Source of the DNA: CAMTUH01 sp947084935
GTDB taxonomy: Bacteria > Pseudomonadota > Gammaproteobacteria > Coxiellales > Coxiellaceae
NCBI GenBank assembly: GCA_947084935.1
Contig: CAMTUH010000001.1
Coordinates: 248,001-312,000 of the forward strand
Reading direction: 5' to 3'
DNA: 64,000 nt
Under the pieces are notes generated by a model. That model was not told the origin of the DNA, did not search any database, and was given only the letters and a program-made list of their open reading frames with translations. Position numbers and translations under genes: made by a program. Below are positions 18,216-27,895 of the stretch, piece after piece (the stretch's first letter is position 1; every line of letters begins with the position of its first letter).

Positions 18216-19325
18216 ATGAAATTTATCGACTTAAATCAACAATATCAATTGATTAGTGGTCGGATACAAGAACGAATGTTGCGTGTGTTTGAACACACCC
18301 AATTCATCTTGGGGCCGGAAGTAATTGAGTTAGAAAAGCAACTGGCTGAATTTGTGGGTGTTAAGCACTGCGTGACGGTGTCGAGCGGGACACTGGCGTT
18401 GCAAGTGGCTTTGATGGCTTTGAACATTGGGCCGGGTGATGAAGTCATTACCTCGCCCTTCAGTTTTTTCGCCACGGTTGAAACTATTTTGTTGCTGGGG
18501 GCGATCCCGGTTTTTGTCGATATTGATCAAAAAACATACAATATGGATCCGGGGAAGTTAGAAGTAGCCATCACGGATGCGACAAAAGTAATCATGCCCG
18601 TGAGTCTGTATGGGCAATGTGCCGATTTAACAGCCATTAATGGGGTTGCAGATCGATACGGATTACCCGTTATTGAAGACGGTGCCCAGAGTTTTGGCGG
18701 GACGCATTGGGGTAAATTTTCCTGTGGATTGACGACGATCGGTTGTACCAGTTTTTTCCCCTCTAAACCCTTGGGTTGCTACGGAGATGGCGGCGCGTGC
18801 TTTACTAACGACGACAACCTGGCTGAGAGAATACGTTCGATCCGTCATCATGGACAAAAAGAGCGCTATCACCACACACTAATTGGTACCAACGCGCGTT
18901 TCGATAGCCTTCAAGCGGCTGTATTGTTAGAGAAATTAACTTTGTTCAGAGGCGAGTTGGAAAAGCGCCAAGAAGTGGCGAGTTGGTATAACCAGCGACT
19001 TAAAGGACAATTTTCTATCCCTTATATTGCTTCTGAAAATATTAGCGCGTACGCGCAATATACCATTCAGGTAGACGATCGGGATGAAACGCAAAGAAGG
19101 CTGGCTGAGATCGACATTCCAACGGCCGTCCATTATCCAAGGCCGCTGCATCAGCAACCGGCCGTGCTACCCTATTTAAACAGCCCAGTTTCCTGTCCCG
19201 CCGCCGAAGCGGCTGCAGAGCGTGTGTTGAGTTTGCCCTTCCATCCTTATTTGAAACAAGATTCAGTGGATCAAATTTGTAATGAGTTACTGTCTGTAGT
19301 GTGTGATCAGAGTGTTAGTGCGTAA
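18216..19325 (+). CDS. DegT/DnrJ/EryC1 sugar aminotransferase
   Basis: PLP enzyme that aminates a nucleotide keto-sugar. 369 residues. Asp155 in VIEDGAQSFGG and the PLP lysine Lys184 in FFPSKPLGCYGDGGAC are present. WbpE/WlaK-like enzymes have this layout. It overlaps the rfaH-like gene and starts the polysaccharide cluster. The keto-sugar substrate is not evident; no 3-keto dehydrogenase stands next to it. Confidence 0.9.
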   Translation: MKFIDLNQQYQLISGRIQERMLRVFEHTQFILGPEVIELEKQLAEFVGVKHCVTVSSGTLALQVALMALNIGPGDEVITSPFSFFATVETILLLGAIPVFVDIDQKTYNMDPGKLEVAITDATKVIMPVSLYGQCADLTAINGVADRYGLPVIEDGAQSFGGTHWGKFSCGLTTIGCTSFFPSKPLGCYGDGGACFTNDDNLAERIRSIRHHGQKERYHHTLIGTNARFDSLQAAVLLEKLTLFRGELEKRQEVASWYNQRLKGQFSIPYIASENISAYAQYTIQVDDRDETQRRLAEIDIPTAVHYPRPLHQQPAVLPYLNSPVSCPAAEAAAERVLSLPFHPYLKQDSVDQICNELLSVVCDQSVSA

Positions 19326-19821
19326 TTCTCCCTCGTGGTATTTAATTTATACAAAACCCCGCCAAGAGCGTACGGCTGAGGAAAATTTACAACGGCAAAA
19401 CTATCAAACCTATTTGCCCTGGATGCAGCGTCACCAAAGGCGTCTGGGGCGCTATACATGGGTCAAAGAGCCCGTATTTCCGCGCTATTTATTTATCCTT
19501 CTCGACAGTGAGAACGACAATTGGGGGCCAATCCGCTCAACTCGTGGTGTGTCGACTCTGGTACGATTTGGTGGAGTGCCTGCAAAAGTCCCGACGGATT
19601 TTATTCAGTTTTTGCAAAATAATTCGCAACTGGATTCGGAGAAGAAGGCGCCAGAATTCCGCCCCGGCGACTCTGTTCAAATTTTAGACGGCGTCATGGC
19701 CGGTTATGCGGGAATTTTTGAAGCTAAATCGGGAGCGAAGCGGGTTACGTTGTTACTCGATGTTGTTGGAAAGGCTACGCGGGTAGAAGTTTCTGCAGAT
19801 TCTATCGATTTCTTGTCTTGA
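19303..19821 (+). CDS. rfaH: RfaH/NusG-type transcription antiterminator
   Basis: 172 residues. The N-terminal NGN domain (about 11-105) begins SWYLIYTKPRQE and includes the RYLF motif, and a short KOW domain (about 118-170) begins FRPGDSVQILDG. Proteins of this type bind RNA polymerase paused at ops and suppress termination in long polysaccharide operons. An exact ops sequence follows 674 bases downstream, making RfaH the best call over a general NusG. Start is GTG, either 19303, 19312 or 19318; all overlap or abut the upstream stop. Confidence 0.88.
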   Translation: MIRVLVRNSPSWYLIYTKPRQERTAEENLQRQNYQTYLPWMQRHQRRLGRYTWVKEPVFPRYLFILLDSENDNWGPIRSTRGVSTLVRFGGVPAKVPTDFIQFLQNNSQLDSEKKAPEFRPGDSVQILDGVMAGYAGIFEAKSGAKRVTLLLDVVGKATRVEVSADSIDFLS

Positions 19822-19854
19822 AAATTTTTTCCATTCGTGTACAGTGTTCATGCT

Positions 19855-20448
19855 ATGAACGCTGACGATGATATGGAGATCACGCTCCCCATTCTCCAAT
19901 CGATTGAACAACAGAGCAACATTACGCAACGGAGTTTAGCGAAACGCCTGGGCTTGGCGCTTGGGTTGACGAATGCGTACTTAAAACATTGCGTCACTAA
20001 AGGATTAGTAAAAATCGAACAAATTCCAGCGAACCGTTATCTCTATTATTTAACACCGAAAGGCTTTGCAGAGAAAGGTCGTTTGACGGCTGAATACCTT
20101 TCGCGCTCGTTTCATTTTTATCGAAAAGCGAGTGATTCGTGTTTTCGTCTGTTTACAGAATCCGTTTCAAAAGGGTGTCGAAAAGTTTTATTGTGTGGGT
20201 TATCCGATTTAACCGACATCGCACTTTTGCAAGCCGCGCGCGCAGAAATAAACGTGGTAGGTATTTTTGATCCCCGCGATCCCCGGGATCGTTATATGAA
20301 ATACGCAGTTTGGCATTCTACTAAGGATATACCGGATGACGTCGTTGTTGTGGTGACCTCGCTTCAGTTTCCACGGAGATTGCGTCGGTTACTGCAACAA
20401 GTTATTGCGACAGAGCGTGTGTTAGCACCCGATATTTTAGGGCTGTAA
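19855..20448 (+). CDS. Winged-helix regulator with C-terminal Rossmann-like domain
   Basis: 197 residues from the ATG at 19855 (a GTG at 19837 is also possible). Residues 8-70 form a winged helix (QSNITQRSLAKRLGLALG) of the MarR/EPS-associated type. The C-terminal half (KVLLCGLSDLTDIALLQAA and VVGIFDPRDP) resembles a Rossmann or CoA-binding fold, so a sugar nucleotide or NAD could be the ligand. Such proteins are found at the head of exopolysaccharide loci. Ligand and operator are unknown. Confidence 0.75.
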   Translation: MNADDDMEITLPILQSIEQQSNITQRSLAKRLGLALGLTNAYLKHCVTKGLVKIEQIPANRYLYYLTPKGFAEKGRLTAEYLSRSFHFYRKASDSCFRLFTESVSKGCRKVLLCGLSDLTDIALLQAARAEINVVGIFDPRDPRDRYMKYAVWHSTKDIPDDVVVVVTSLQFPRRLRRLLQQVIATERVLAPDILGL

Positions 20449-20494
20449 CGCACTGAGAGCGCTCTTTTATTGATGCGGTGTTTTGATGCCGTAG

Positions 20495-20506
20495 GGCGGT
20501 AGCGTG
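20495..20506 (+). promoter_or_regulatory. ops element (RfaH recruitment site)
   Basis: GGCGGTAGCGTG is an exact 12-of-12 match to the E. coli ops/JUMPstart core and even keeps the flanking G and C. It lies 8 bases before an AGGAGG and 21 bases before the ATG of the first biosynthetic gene, just after the rfaH-like and regulator genes, so the sense and position fit an antitermination leader. The 5' part of JUMPstart is not recognisable. Confidence 0.88.
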
Positions 20507-20527
20507 CTTTATTTAGGAGGAAAAATC

Positions 20528-21481
20528 ATGATCGAACAACTTTCGTCAGAACAACTTAAGACCCTTAATGAGCAGGGATTTCTCGTCGTCCCGAGACACA
20601 CTCCATACGCTGCTTTAGAAGAAGCACGTCAGGCAGCGGGCCGGATTGTCGACAAATGCATTAAAAACAAGTACCCATTCTGTCGTGCCGAGCATCGATT
20701 ATCGGACAAATTTATTGAAAAAATCGACAATATATTTTCGCCCGAATTATTTGAACCGGAGTTGCTGAAATTAGTGGTTGAATCTCCCATAGTGAATTAT
20801 GCGAAAACAATCTTAAACGATGAAGATATTTATCTGGCGTTTCAACGGTTGCATCCGTCTCGCAAGTACAGCATTTGGAGCAATTGGCACCGCGATGCGG
20901 TTCCCGGAGATTTTGGCACGCTTAAGATTACTATTCCGCTGTTCAACGAGGTGGGGTTTCACGTGATCCCCGGCAGTCATAAAGCGGGAAATAAGCAATT
21001 AGATAACGGCACTTGTGATACCACGATACGCGGCCATCAAAAAGATGAGGCGCGAGTTCCAGTTAAAGCCGGCGATATTTTAATCTTTTATTCTTCTATT
21101 TTGCATCGTGCCAGTTGCCCCGGAGGAAAGAAGTACCAACGGGCGCATCTTCATTTCAATTTCATAAAAATGTCGCAGAAAGAACAGAATGGTCAGATCA
21201 AGCAAGATTTTTTAACAAAAGATTATCTTACCTCGCGTATTCCTCAAGAATGGAAAGAGTTGCTTGCTAAAGCAGTCCCACCGACTTATCCGATTACCAC
21301 TCCACATGAAAAAATAACCGTCGGTGGTAGGCTAAAACGCGGTGTTTCGCTGTCGTATTATTATCTGTCCGCACTGCTTCCCTTTAAAATCACGCAGCAT
21401 TCGCCGCAGTGGTTAGTTCCTTATTGCCGCTGCCCCAAAGAGTACCAGTCTTATTTTTCCGAATTACTTATCGAAAAATGA
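20528..21481 (+). CDS. PhyH-family Fe(II)/2-oxoglutarate dioxygenase
   Basis: 317 residues from ATG 20528, chosen for the AGGAGG at 20515-20520. The iron ligands are visible as the H-x-D of NWHRDAVPG (about residue 120) and the distal His of YSSILHRAS, with Arg for 2-oxoglutarate. The family hydroxylates small molecules including sugar precursors. As the first gene after ops it probably modifies a precursor or finished sugar. The gene overlaps the next by four bases (ATGA). Confidence 0.85.
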   Translation: MIEQLSSEQLKTLNEQGFLVVPRHTPYAALEEARQAAGRIVDKCIKNKYPFCRAEHRLSDKFIEKIDNIFSPELFEPELLKLVVESPIVNYAKTILNDEDIYLAFQRLHPSRKYSIWSNWHRDAVPGDFGTLKITIPLFNEVGFHVIPGSHKAGNKQLDNGTCDTTIRGHQKDEARVPVKAGDILIFYSSILHRASCPGGKKYQRAHLHFNFIKMSQKEQNGQIKQDFLTKDYLTSRIPQEWKELLAKAVPPTYPITTPHEKITVGGRLKRGVSLSYYYLSALLPFKITQHSPQWLVPYCRCPKEYQSYFSELLIEK

Positions 21482-22647
21482 TAAAATCCTTACGCGTTAT
21501 TGTAGGAAGCCTGCACGTTGGTGGAACGGAGAAGCACCTGGCAACTTTATTGCCTGCGTTGAAAAAAGAGGGATGGCAGATTAGAATTATTACCACCCAA
21601 ATGACTCATGATCCTAATTTAATTCCCATTTTTGAAGCATTCAATATCCACGTGCAGGTGCCACCGAAATGGTTTCGATTTCGTTATCTGCCGAAATTTT
21701 TTGGAAAGAGGCTTCGCCTGCTATTTAATCTTGTCCGCTTATATAGAGATTTTCGAAAAGACAGCGTTTCTTTGACACATTTTTTTCTGCCTGAAGCTTA
21801 TTTGTTGGGTATGAGTGCGGCGATGGTGTCGCGGTTGAAGGCGCCGACGATTATGAGTCGGCGATCATTAAACTACTATCAGAAAAAATGGCCAATGATG
21901 CGTTGGTTAGAACTACAATACCATAAAAAAGTTAATTTCGTGCTGGGTAACAGCAACGGTGTGTTGCAGCAATTAACGAACGAAGAACAGGTTTCAAAAA
22001 ACAAACTGCGCTTGATTTATAATGGCATCGATGCGATTTCTTATAACAGAAGCCACCAGCGTCAGTCCATTCGGCAGCGATTAGGATTGAAGGAAAATTC
22101 GCTCGTTTTGATTATGGTGGCTAATTTAATTGCTTACAAAGGACACGAAGATTTATTGACGGCATTGGGCCTTATTCGTGAAAAATTACCCAGCGATTGG
22201 CAATTATTGTGCGTGGGAAGAGACGATGGAATTTTACTTCGGTTGCAACAAATAGCGAGAGATCAGAAAATTGAATCTCAGGTTTGTTGGTTAGGATCGC
22301 GAAACGATGTATCCGATTTACTCGTGGCATCGGACATTGGGGTATTATCTTCTCACGAAGAAGGCTTTTCAAATGCGGTGTTGGAGGCGATGGCGGCGGG
22401 ATTGCCGTTGGTGGTGACGGACGTGGGTGGTAATGCTGAAGCGGTGGTTCATGGTAAAACGGGATTTGTGGTTCCGCCCAAAAATCCAGAGGCGTTATCA
22501 CAAGCCTTGTTAACGCTGGCAAGGGATCCGTTCTTATCGCGTTTGATGGGCGAAGCGGGCCGAGAACGCGTTGTGGCGCATTTTTCGTTGGAGAAATGTG
22601 TGTCGTCGTATCAGCAGTTTTATGAAGAATGCTTATGTGTGGGCTAG
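21478..22647 (+). CDS. GT4-family glycosyltransferase
   Basis: 389 residues from ATG 21478, which forms ATGA with the upstream stop. GT-B fold: N-terminal VGSLHVGGTEKHLATLLPAL, then the donor-binding domain with the E-x7-E motif in SSHEEGFSNAVLEAMAAGLP and VVTDVGGNAEAV. It probably adds one residue to the O-unit from a nucleotide sugar on the cytoplasmic face. Donor and acceptor unknown. Confidence 0.9.
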   Translation: MIKSLRVIVGSLHVGGTEKHLATLLPALKKEGWQIRIITTQMTHDPNLIPIFEAFNIHVQVPPKWFRFRYLPKFFGKRLRLLFNLVRLYRDFRKDSVSLTHFFLPEAYLLGMSAAMVSRLKAPTIMSRRSLNYYQKKWPMMRWLELQYHKKVNFVLGNSNGVLQQLTNEEQVSKNKLRLIYNGIDAISYNRSHQRQSIRQRLGLKENSLVLIMVANLIAYKGHEDLLTALGLIREKLPSDWQLLCVGRDDGILLRLQQIARDQKIESQVCWLGSRNDVSDLLVASDIGVLSSHEEGFSNAVLEAMAAGLPLVVTDVGGNAEAVVHGKTGFVVPPKNPEALSQALLTLARDPFLSRLMGEAGRERVVAHFSLEKCVSSYQQFYEECLCVG

Positions 22648-24554
22648 CGGGTTATTGGGATATTAACAATCGTTTCGTAACGGATTCACCGGAGCACATT
22701 GGTGAAGCGATGGCAAACGCTGTGCGTCATCGCGGACCCGATTCTTCGGGTGTGTGGTGTGATCGAAATGCGGGGTTGGTGTTGGGTCATCAACGATTAT
22801 CTATTATCGATTTAACTGAAGCAGGTCATCAGCCTATGATCTCGCAATCCGAGCGCTGGGTAATTGTTTATAACGGCGAAATTTATAACGCCGATGAATT
22901 GCGCGAAGCATTAGCAGCTCACGGTGTTCGATTTCGAGGCCATTCCGATACGGAAGTGATTTTGGAAGCCTGTGAATGGTGGGGCGTTGAAGCCGCAACG
23001 AAGCGATTTATCGGTATGTTTGCTTTTGCGCTGTGGGATCGGCGCGATCGCCAGTTGTTTCTGATCCGAGATCGTTTGGGGATTAAACCGTTTTATTTTG
23101 GATTTCATCACGGAATCTTGCTATTCGGCTCGGAGTTAAAAAGCTTTTTTGCACATCCCAAATGGCATCCGGAAATTGACCGCGATGCCTTAGTGTCTTA
23201 TTTTCGTTATGGCTATATTCCCGCGCCGCAATCGATTTATAAAGAAATTTATAAATTGCGCCCGGGCCACATCGCCGTTATTGATGCAAAAGGAAATGTT
23301 CGTGATACGGCTTATTGGCAAATGTCCGATGTGGCTAAACAACCGCTGTTGTCGGAAAAAATGAATGAAGAGCATATTATCGTTGAATTAGATACTTTGC
23401 TGAGAGATGCCGTAAAGCGTCGTATGGTTTCGGACGTGCCGCTGGGTGGATTTTTATCGGGAGGTATTGACAGCTCTACCGTGGTTGCATTGATGCAGGC
23501 GCAAAGCAAACGTCCCGTGCAGACGTTCGCGATCGGTTTTTCGGAATCCGATTATAATGAGGCCAAACACGCGAAGTCTGTTGCAAATTATCTAAAAACG
23601 GAGCATCACGAATTAATTGTTCAGCCAAACGATGCATTAGATATTATTCCCGAATTAGCTTCTTGGTACGATGAGCCTTTTGCAGATTCGTCGCAAATTC
23701 CGACGTATTTGCTTGCAAAGATGGCGCGGCAGTGGGTAACGGTCAGTTTATCCGGTGACGGTGGTGATGAAGTGTTTGCGGGATACAGCCGATACGTCGT
23801 TTCGCAGGCGTTTTGGTCACGGTTTCGGTTTATGCCATCGCCTCTGCGTCGGTGTTTAGCAAAAGGAATTAATTCACTTTCGCCGACTCAATGGAGCCAG
23901 ATAGCTCGGTGTTTTCCCGTTCGAGTTCGGCCGACCAACGTGAGCGAGAAGGTTGATAAATTCGTAACGATGCTTCGTTCCAATCGCGATTCTTATTATC
24001 AGTCGATCATGAGTGTGTGGCCAAATCCCGATGAGTTAGTTTGTGGAGGCCAAGAAGTCAATCAATGGAATGAACTGAGTTTGCACCATGGGTTGATTGA
24101 GCGGATGCAATATACCGATATTAACACTTATTTACCCGACGATATTTTAACAAAAGTTGATCGAGCCAGTATGTCGGTGGGCTTAGAAGCGCGTGTGCCT
24201 TTGCTTGATCACCGCGTGGTTGAGTTTGCTTGGCGTTTGCCGATGTCGATGAAAGTGCGTGGAAACGTTGGTAAATGGATATTGAAACGCGTTTTAGATC
24301 GTTACGTGCCGAAAAATTTAATCGATCGACCTAAGATGGGTTTCGGTGTGCCGATCGATCAATGGCTTCGTGGCCCCTTGCGCCCTTGGGCTGAAGCACT
24401 GCTCGATAAAAAAAGTTTTGACGAACACGGAATAATGAATACGGATCCTGTTTATGCCCGGTGGAAAGCGCATTGTGATGGGCGACGCAATTTTCGTTAT
24501 TCGATTTGGGCCGTGTTGATGTTTCAGGCGTGGTATCAACGTTGGATGAATTAA
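22635..24554 (+). CDS. Asparagine synthase-type glutamine amidotransferase
   Basis: 639 residues. Start placed at 22635 so that Cys follows Met (MCGLAGYWD), as the N-terminal nucleophile glutaminase needs; it is 13 bases inside the upstream gene. The C-terminal synthetase half has the ATP pyrophosphatase loop FLSGGIDSSTVVAL and SGDGGDEVFAGY. In polysaccharide clusters such proteins (WbpS-like) are believed to amidate uronic acid residues. A role in aspartate metabolism is less likely here. Confidence 0.88.
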   Translation: MCGLAGYWDINNRFVTDSPEHIGEAMANAVRHRGPDSSGVWCDRNAGLVLGHQRLSIIDLTEAGHQPMISQSERWVIVYNGEIYNADELREALAAHGVRFRGHSDTEVILEACEWWGVEAATKRFIGMFAFALWDRRDRQLFLIRDRLGIKPFYFGFHHGILLFGSELKSFFAHPKWHPEIDRDALVSYFRYGYIPAPQSIYKEIYKLRPGHIAVIDAKGNVRDTAYWQMSDVAKQPLLSEKMNEEHIIVELDTLLRDAVKRRMVSDVPLGGFLSGGIDSSTVVALMQAQSKRPVQTFAIGFSESDYNEAKHAKSVANYLKTEHHELIVQPNDALDIIPELASWYDEPFADSSQIPTYLLAKMARQWVTVSLSGDGGDEVFAGYSRYVVSQAFWSRFRFMPSPLRRCLAKGINSLSPTQWSQIARCFPVRVRPTNVSEKVDKFVTMLRSNRDSYYQSIMSVWPNPDELVCGGQEVNQWNELSLHHGLIERMQYTDINTYLPDDILTKVDRASMSVGLEARVPLLDHRVVEFAWRLPMSMKVRGNVGKWILKRVLDRYVPKNLIDRPKMGFGVPIDQWLRGPLRPWAEALLDKKSFDEHGIMNTDPVYARWKAHCDGRRNFRYSIWAVLMFQAWYQRWMN

Positions 24555-24559
24555 CAGCC

Positions 24560-24642
24560 GTAGCCTGGGTGCAGCCATGCTTCGTGGCGTAACCCAGGAA
24601 CTCAGGAATTCCTTGATTTCGCTATCGCTCCATCAAGGCTAC
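24560..24642. repeat. Family A palindromic repeat, copy 2
   Basis: Two successive hairpins: CCTGGGT...ACCCAGG and CCTTGAT...ATCAAGG, bounded by GTAGCC and GGCTAC. It fills the gap between the AsnB-like gene and pseB, the only sizeable gap in this stretch. Nearly the same as 53973-54076. Confidence 0.85.
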
Positions 24643-24672
24643 GAACTACGAACTAAAAATAGAGAGAAAACG

Positions 24673-25662
24673 ATGTTTAATAATAAAGACATTCTAATTA
24701 CTGGTGGAACCGGTTCATTTGGTCGTGCTTTTACCCGAGTGGTGTTAGAGCGCTATCAGCCCAGACGCCTGATTATTTTTTCTCGAGACGAACTCAAGCA
24801 GTACGAAATGAGTCACGAGTTTAACCGCGATTGCATGCGATATTTCATTGGTGATGTGCGTGATTTAGAAAGGCTGAAACAAGCCATGCGCAGTGTGGAC
24901 TACGTCGTTCACGCCGCCGCGCTAAAACAAGTTCCCGCAGCGGAATATAATCCCATGGAGTGTATTAAAACCAATATCCACGGCGCGGAAAACGTTATCA
25001 AGGCAGCTGTTCACAACGAAGTGGAAAAAGTTATCGCGTTATCAACGGATAAAGCGGCTAACCCGATTAATTTATACGGCGCTACGAAATTGGCCTCTGA
25101 TAAATTATTTATTGCGGCTAATAACATGGTAGGAAAGCATCGTATTAAATTCTCAGTGGTGCGGTACGGCAACGTAGCGGGATCGCGCGGCTCGGTGGTG
25201 CCCTATTTTAAAAAATTATTACAGGCGGGTATTAAGCGATTACCGATCACGGATAAACGAATGACTCGGTTTTGGATCAGTTTAGAAGAAGGGGTCGAAT
25301 TTGTTACTAGAGCGTTTGATCGCATGCAGGGAGGCGAAATTTTCGTGCCAAAAATTCCCTCCATACGGGTTATTGATTTAGCGTATGCGTTATCTTCGCA
25401 CGGTGACCACGACGTCATTGGCATACGTCCGGGTGAGAAATTACACGAAATCATGTGCCCTGCGGACGATTCTCATTTAACGGTTGAATTCAATGATCAT
25501 TACGTCATTATGCCGACGATCAACTTGACGCACGACGTGAATTATTCAAAAAATCTACTCGGAGAAGAAGGGCGGTTGGTTCAACAGGGATTTGAATATA
25601 ATTCGGGAACTAACCGGCATTTCTTATCGTGCGATGAATTAATGGGTTTATGTCAGGTATGA
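24673..25662 (+). CDS. pseB: UDP-GlcNAc 4,6-dehydratase (inverting), PseB
   Basis: 329 residues from ATG 24673; an upstream frame to 24577 is repeat sequence and rejected. Rossmann GGTGSFG at 11-17, the STDKA motif (Asp126, Lys127) and Tyr135 of YGATK match the FlaA1/PseB group that dehydrates and inverts C5 of UDP-GlcNAc, step 1 of pseudaminic acid synthesis. It ends in ATGA with pseC. Confidence 0.92.
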   Translation: MFNNKDILITGGTGSFGRAFTRVVLERYQPRRLIIFSRDELKQYEMSHEFNRDCMRYFIGDVRDLERLKQAMRSVDYVVHAAALKQVPAAEYNPMECIKTNIHGAENVIKAAVHNEVEKVIALSTDKAANPINLYGATKLASDKLFIAANNMVGKHRIKFSVVRYGNVAGSRGSVVPYFKKLLQAGIKRLPITDKRMTRFWISLEEGVEFVTRAFDRMQGGEIFVPKIPSIRVIDLAYALSSHGDHDVIGIRPGEKLHEIMCPADDSHLTVEFNDHYVIMPTINLTHDVNYSKNLLGEEGRLVQQGFEYNSGTNRHFLSCDELMGLCQV

Positions 25663-26828
25663 CCGCAACAAAGGTTCCAGCGCGCTTTTTACCATACGGC
25701 CGTCAACACATCGACGAAGCCGATATTGAAGCGGTTATTTCCGTGTTAAAAAGCGACTATTTAACGACAGGGCCGACGATTCCTGCATTCGAACGTGCTT
25801 TGATTGAATACGTACAGTCGGAATACAGCGTATGTGTGAACAGCGGTACCGCCGCGTTGCACGCGGCTATGGCGGGATTAGGTGTGGGGGTCGGAGATTG
25901 GGTCATTATTCCGTCCATCACGTTTCTCGCAACGGCCAATGCAGCACGTTGGTGTGGCGCAGAGGTCATTTTTGCGGACGTGGATTCGGATAATGGGCTG
26001 ATGGGGCCCGAGCAATTGCAGCAAACATTCGATCAAAATAAAGATAAAAAAATTAAAGCCGTGGTTCCCGTCCATTTGTGTGGTCAAACGGAAAACTTGG
26101 CTGAAATCCGTGGTATTGCTCAATCACGTCATTGCGGCGTTATTGAGGATGCGTGTCACGCGATTGGAACCGAATACGTACACGGAGAAAATTACCGCAT
26201 CGGTGATTGCCGGTACAGCGATGCCGTTGCATTTTCTTTTCATCCAGTGAAAGTGATGGCCATGGGTGAGGGGGGTGCAATCACCACGAATCGCCGTGAC
26301 GTGTACGATTCGGCGATGCTGCTGCGTAATCACGGCATGAATCGTCACAGCGCCTGGCATTATGAAATGACGGAAATTGGATTGAATTATCGATCCAGTG
26401 ATCTTCATTGTGCGCTGGGCTTAAGTCAATTAAAAAAATTGCCCTTATTTATTGAAAAACGCCGTGCGCTGGTGGCTCTTTACGACCAATTATTAGAGCC
26501 GTTATTTCCGTTCATTCGTCCGATTAAGAAAACCCTTTACTCAAAACCGGCCTGGCATATTTATTGCGTGTTAATTGATTTTAATCGATTGAATCAAGAC
26601 CGTGCGCGCGTTGTGGAAATGCTGAAGGAACGCCATATTGGCACACAAGTACACTATTTTCCGGTCCACGAACAGCCGTACTATGAAAAACGCTACGGCA
26701 AGCAATCATTATCGGGTGCACGAAATTATTATGAAAGAACGCTGACTCTGCCTTTGTTTCCAGAGATGGGGGAAGAGGACGTTGAGTATGTGGTTGATAG
26801 TCTTAAACGATTAGTGGAGCTTCGATGA
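25659..26828 (+). CDS. pseC: UDP-4-amino-4,6-dideoxy-AltNAc aminotransferase, PseC
   Basis: 389 residues from ATG 25659 (ATGA with pseB). DegT-family PLP enzyme with Asp164 in VIEDACHAIG and Lys198 in FSFHPVKVMAMGEGG, the PseC form of the lysine motif. It aminates the 4-keto product of PseB, step 2. The gene overlaps the NeuB-like gene by four bases. Confidence 0.9.
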   Translation: MTATKVPARFLPYGRQHIDEADIEAVISVLKSDYLTTGPTIPAFERALIEYVQSEYSVCVNSGTAALHAAMAGLGVGVGDWVIIPSITFLATANAARWCGAEVIFADVDSDNGLMGPEQLQQTFDQNKDKKIKAVVPVHLCGQTENLAEIRGIAQSRHCGVIEDACHAIGTEYVHGENYRIGDCRYSDAVAFSFHPVKVMAMGEGGAITTNRRDVYDSAMLLRNHGMNRHSAWHYEMTEIGLNYRSSDLHCALGLSQLKKLPLFIEKRRALVALYDQLLEPLFPFIRPIKKTLYSKPAWHIYCVLIDFNRLNQDRARVVEMLKERHIGTQVHYFPVHEQPYYEKRYGKQSLSGARNYYERTLTLPLFPEMGEEDVEYVVDSLKRLVELR

Positions 26829-27895
26829 AAACTGTTCAATTCAACAATCGCTTAGTGGGTGATGGGCAGCCGTGTTTCATCACGTTTGAAGCCGGGCCCA
26901 CGCACAACGGTTTGGCCTCTGCCAAACGGCTGATAAAATACGCCGTGGAAGCGGGAGCGGATGCCGTCAAATTTCAAATTTTGGATCCGGATCGCTTGGT
27001 GGCGGATAAGCAGCAATTATTCACGTACCAAATTTTAGTGGATCGGCAAACAGGAAAAATGGAAACCGTGAGTGAGCCGCTGTACGATATTTTTGTTCGT
27101 CGCTCGTTGTCGAAACAGGAGTGGATTGAATTAAAAAAACAGTGCGACGAATTGAATCTTGCATTTTTTGCAACGGTTGGGTTCATCGATGAAATCGAAT
27201 TTTTAGAAAAATTAGGCTGCGATTCGATTAAAATTGCTTCGGCGGATGTGAATCACTTCCCGTTAATTCGACGAGCGGCACAAACGGGTATGTGCATCCA
27301 GTTGGATACGGGAAAATCTTCGGTTGGTGAAATCGAAATGGCCGTGGACGTAATTCGTGCGGAGGGAAATGAAAAAGTGATTATTCACCATTGCCCTTCG
27401 GGTTATCCCGCTCGGTTAGAAAGTATTAATTTAAACGTCATACCCACTTTGAAACGAATGTTTCCGTATCCCATCGCGTTTTCGGATCACACGCCGGGAT
27501 CTGTCATGGACGTTGCGGCTGTTTCTTTAGGAGCAAATTTAATTGAGAAAACTATTACGGAGGACCGGACGACAAAAAGTGTTGAACACATTATGTCGTT
27601 GGAACCGGATGAAATGAAATCGTTTGTTGAGACGATTCGGGAGTTAGAAACGGCGTTAGGCTCTTCTCAACGAATTTTGCATGAGAAGGAAAAACAAGAT
27701 CGGTTAGCCATTCGTCGGAGCGTTTATTTGACGCGTCAAGGTAAACGAGGGGATAAATTGCGGGATTGCCAGGTAGAATTTCGTCGGCCGGGTTTTGGAA
27801 TTCCGCCGGATCGGTACGATGAGTTATTGGATTCGACGTTAAAGAGCGATTTTCCGGTAGATCATTGTTTGCGCTTGGGTGATTTAGTACTCTGA
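26825..27895 (+). CDS. pseI: NeuB-family nonulosonate synthase (probable PseI)
   Basis: 356 residues. A NeuB TIM barrel (FEAGPTHNG, ADAVKFQ, SDHTPG) followed by a SAF antifreeze-like domain (about 295-356). It should condense the 6-deoxy-AltdiNAc with PEP to make the nine-carbon acid. The start motif TFEAGPTHNG differs from the usual IAEAGxNHNG. Specificity for pseudaminic rather than legionaminic precursor is inferred from PseB, PseC and PseG in the same operon. Confidence 0.85.
   Translation: MKTVQFNNRLVGDGQPCFITFEAGPTHNGLASAKRLIKYAVEAGADAVKFQILDPDRLVADKQQLFTYQILVDRQTGKMETVSEPLYDIFVRRSLSKQEWIELKKQCDELNLAFFATVGFIDEIEFLEKLGCDSIKIASADVNHFPLIRRAAQTGMCIQLDTGKSSVGEIEMAVDVIRAEGNEKVIIHHCPSGYPARLESINLNVIPTLKRMFPYPIAFSDHTPGSVMDVAAVSLGANLIEKTITEDRTTKSVEHIMSLEPDEMKSFVETIRELETALGSSQRILHEKEKQDRLAIRRSVYLTRQGKRGDKLRDCQVEFRRPGFGIPPDRYDELLDSTLKSDFPVDHCLRLGDLVL

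Noticed and set aside
20460..20480. GAGAGCGCTCTTTTATT as a terminator between the regulator and the ops leader
   Set aside because: The palindrome has almost no loop and a three-base stem at best, and a terminator just before ops would need support; not called.
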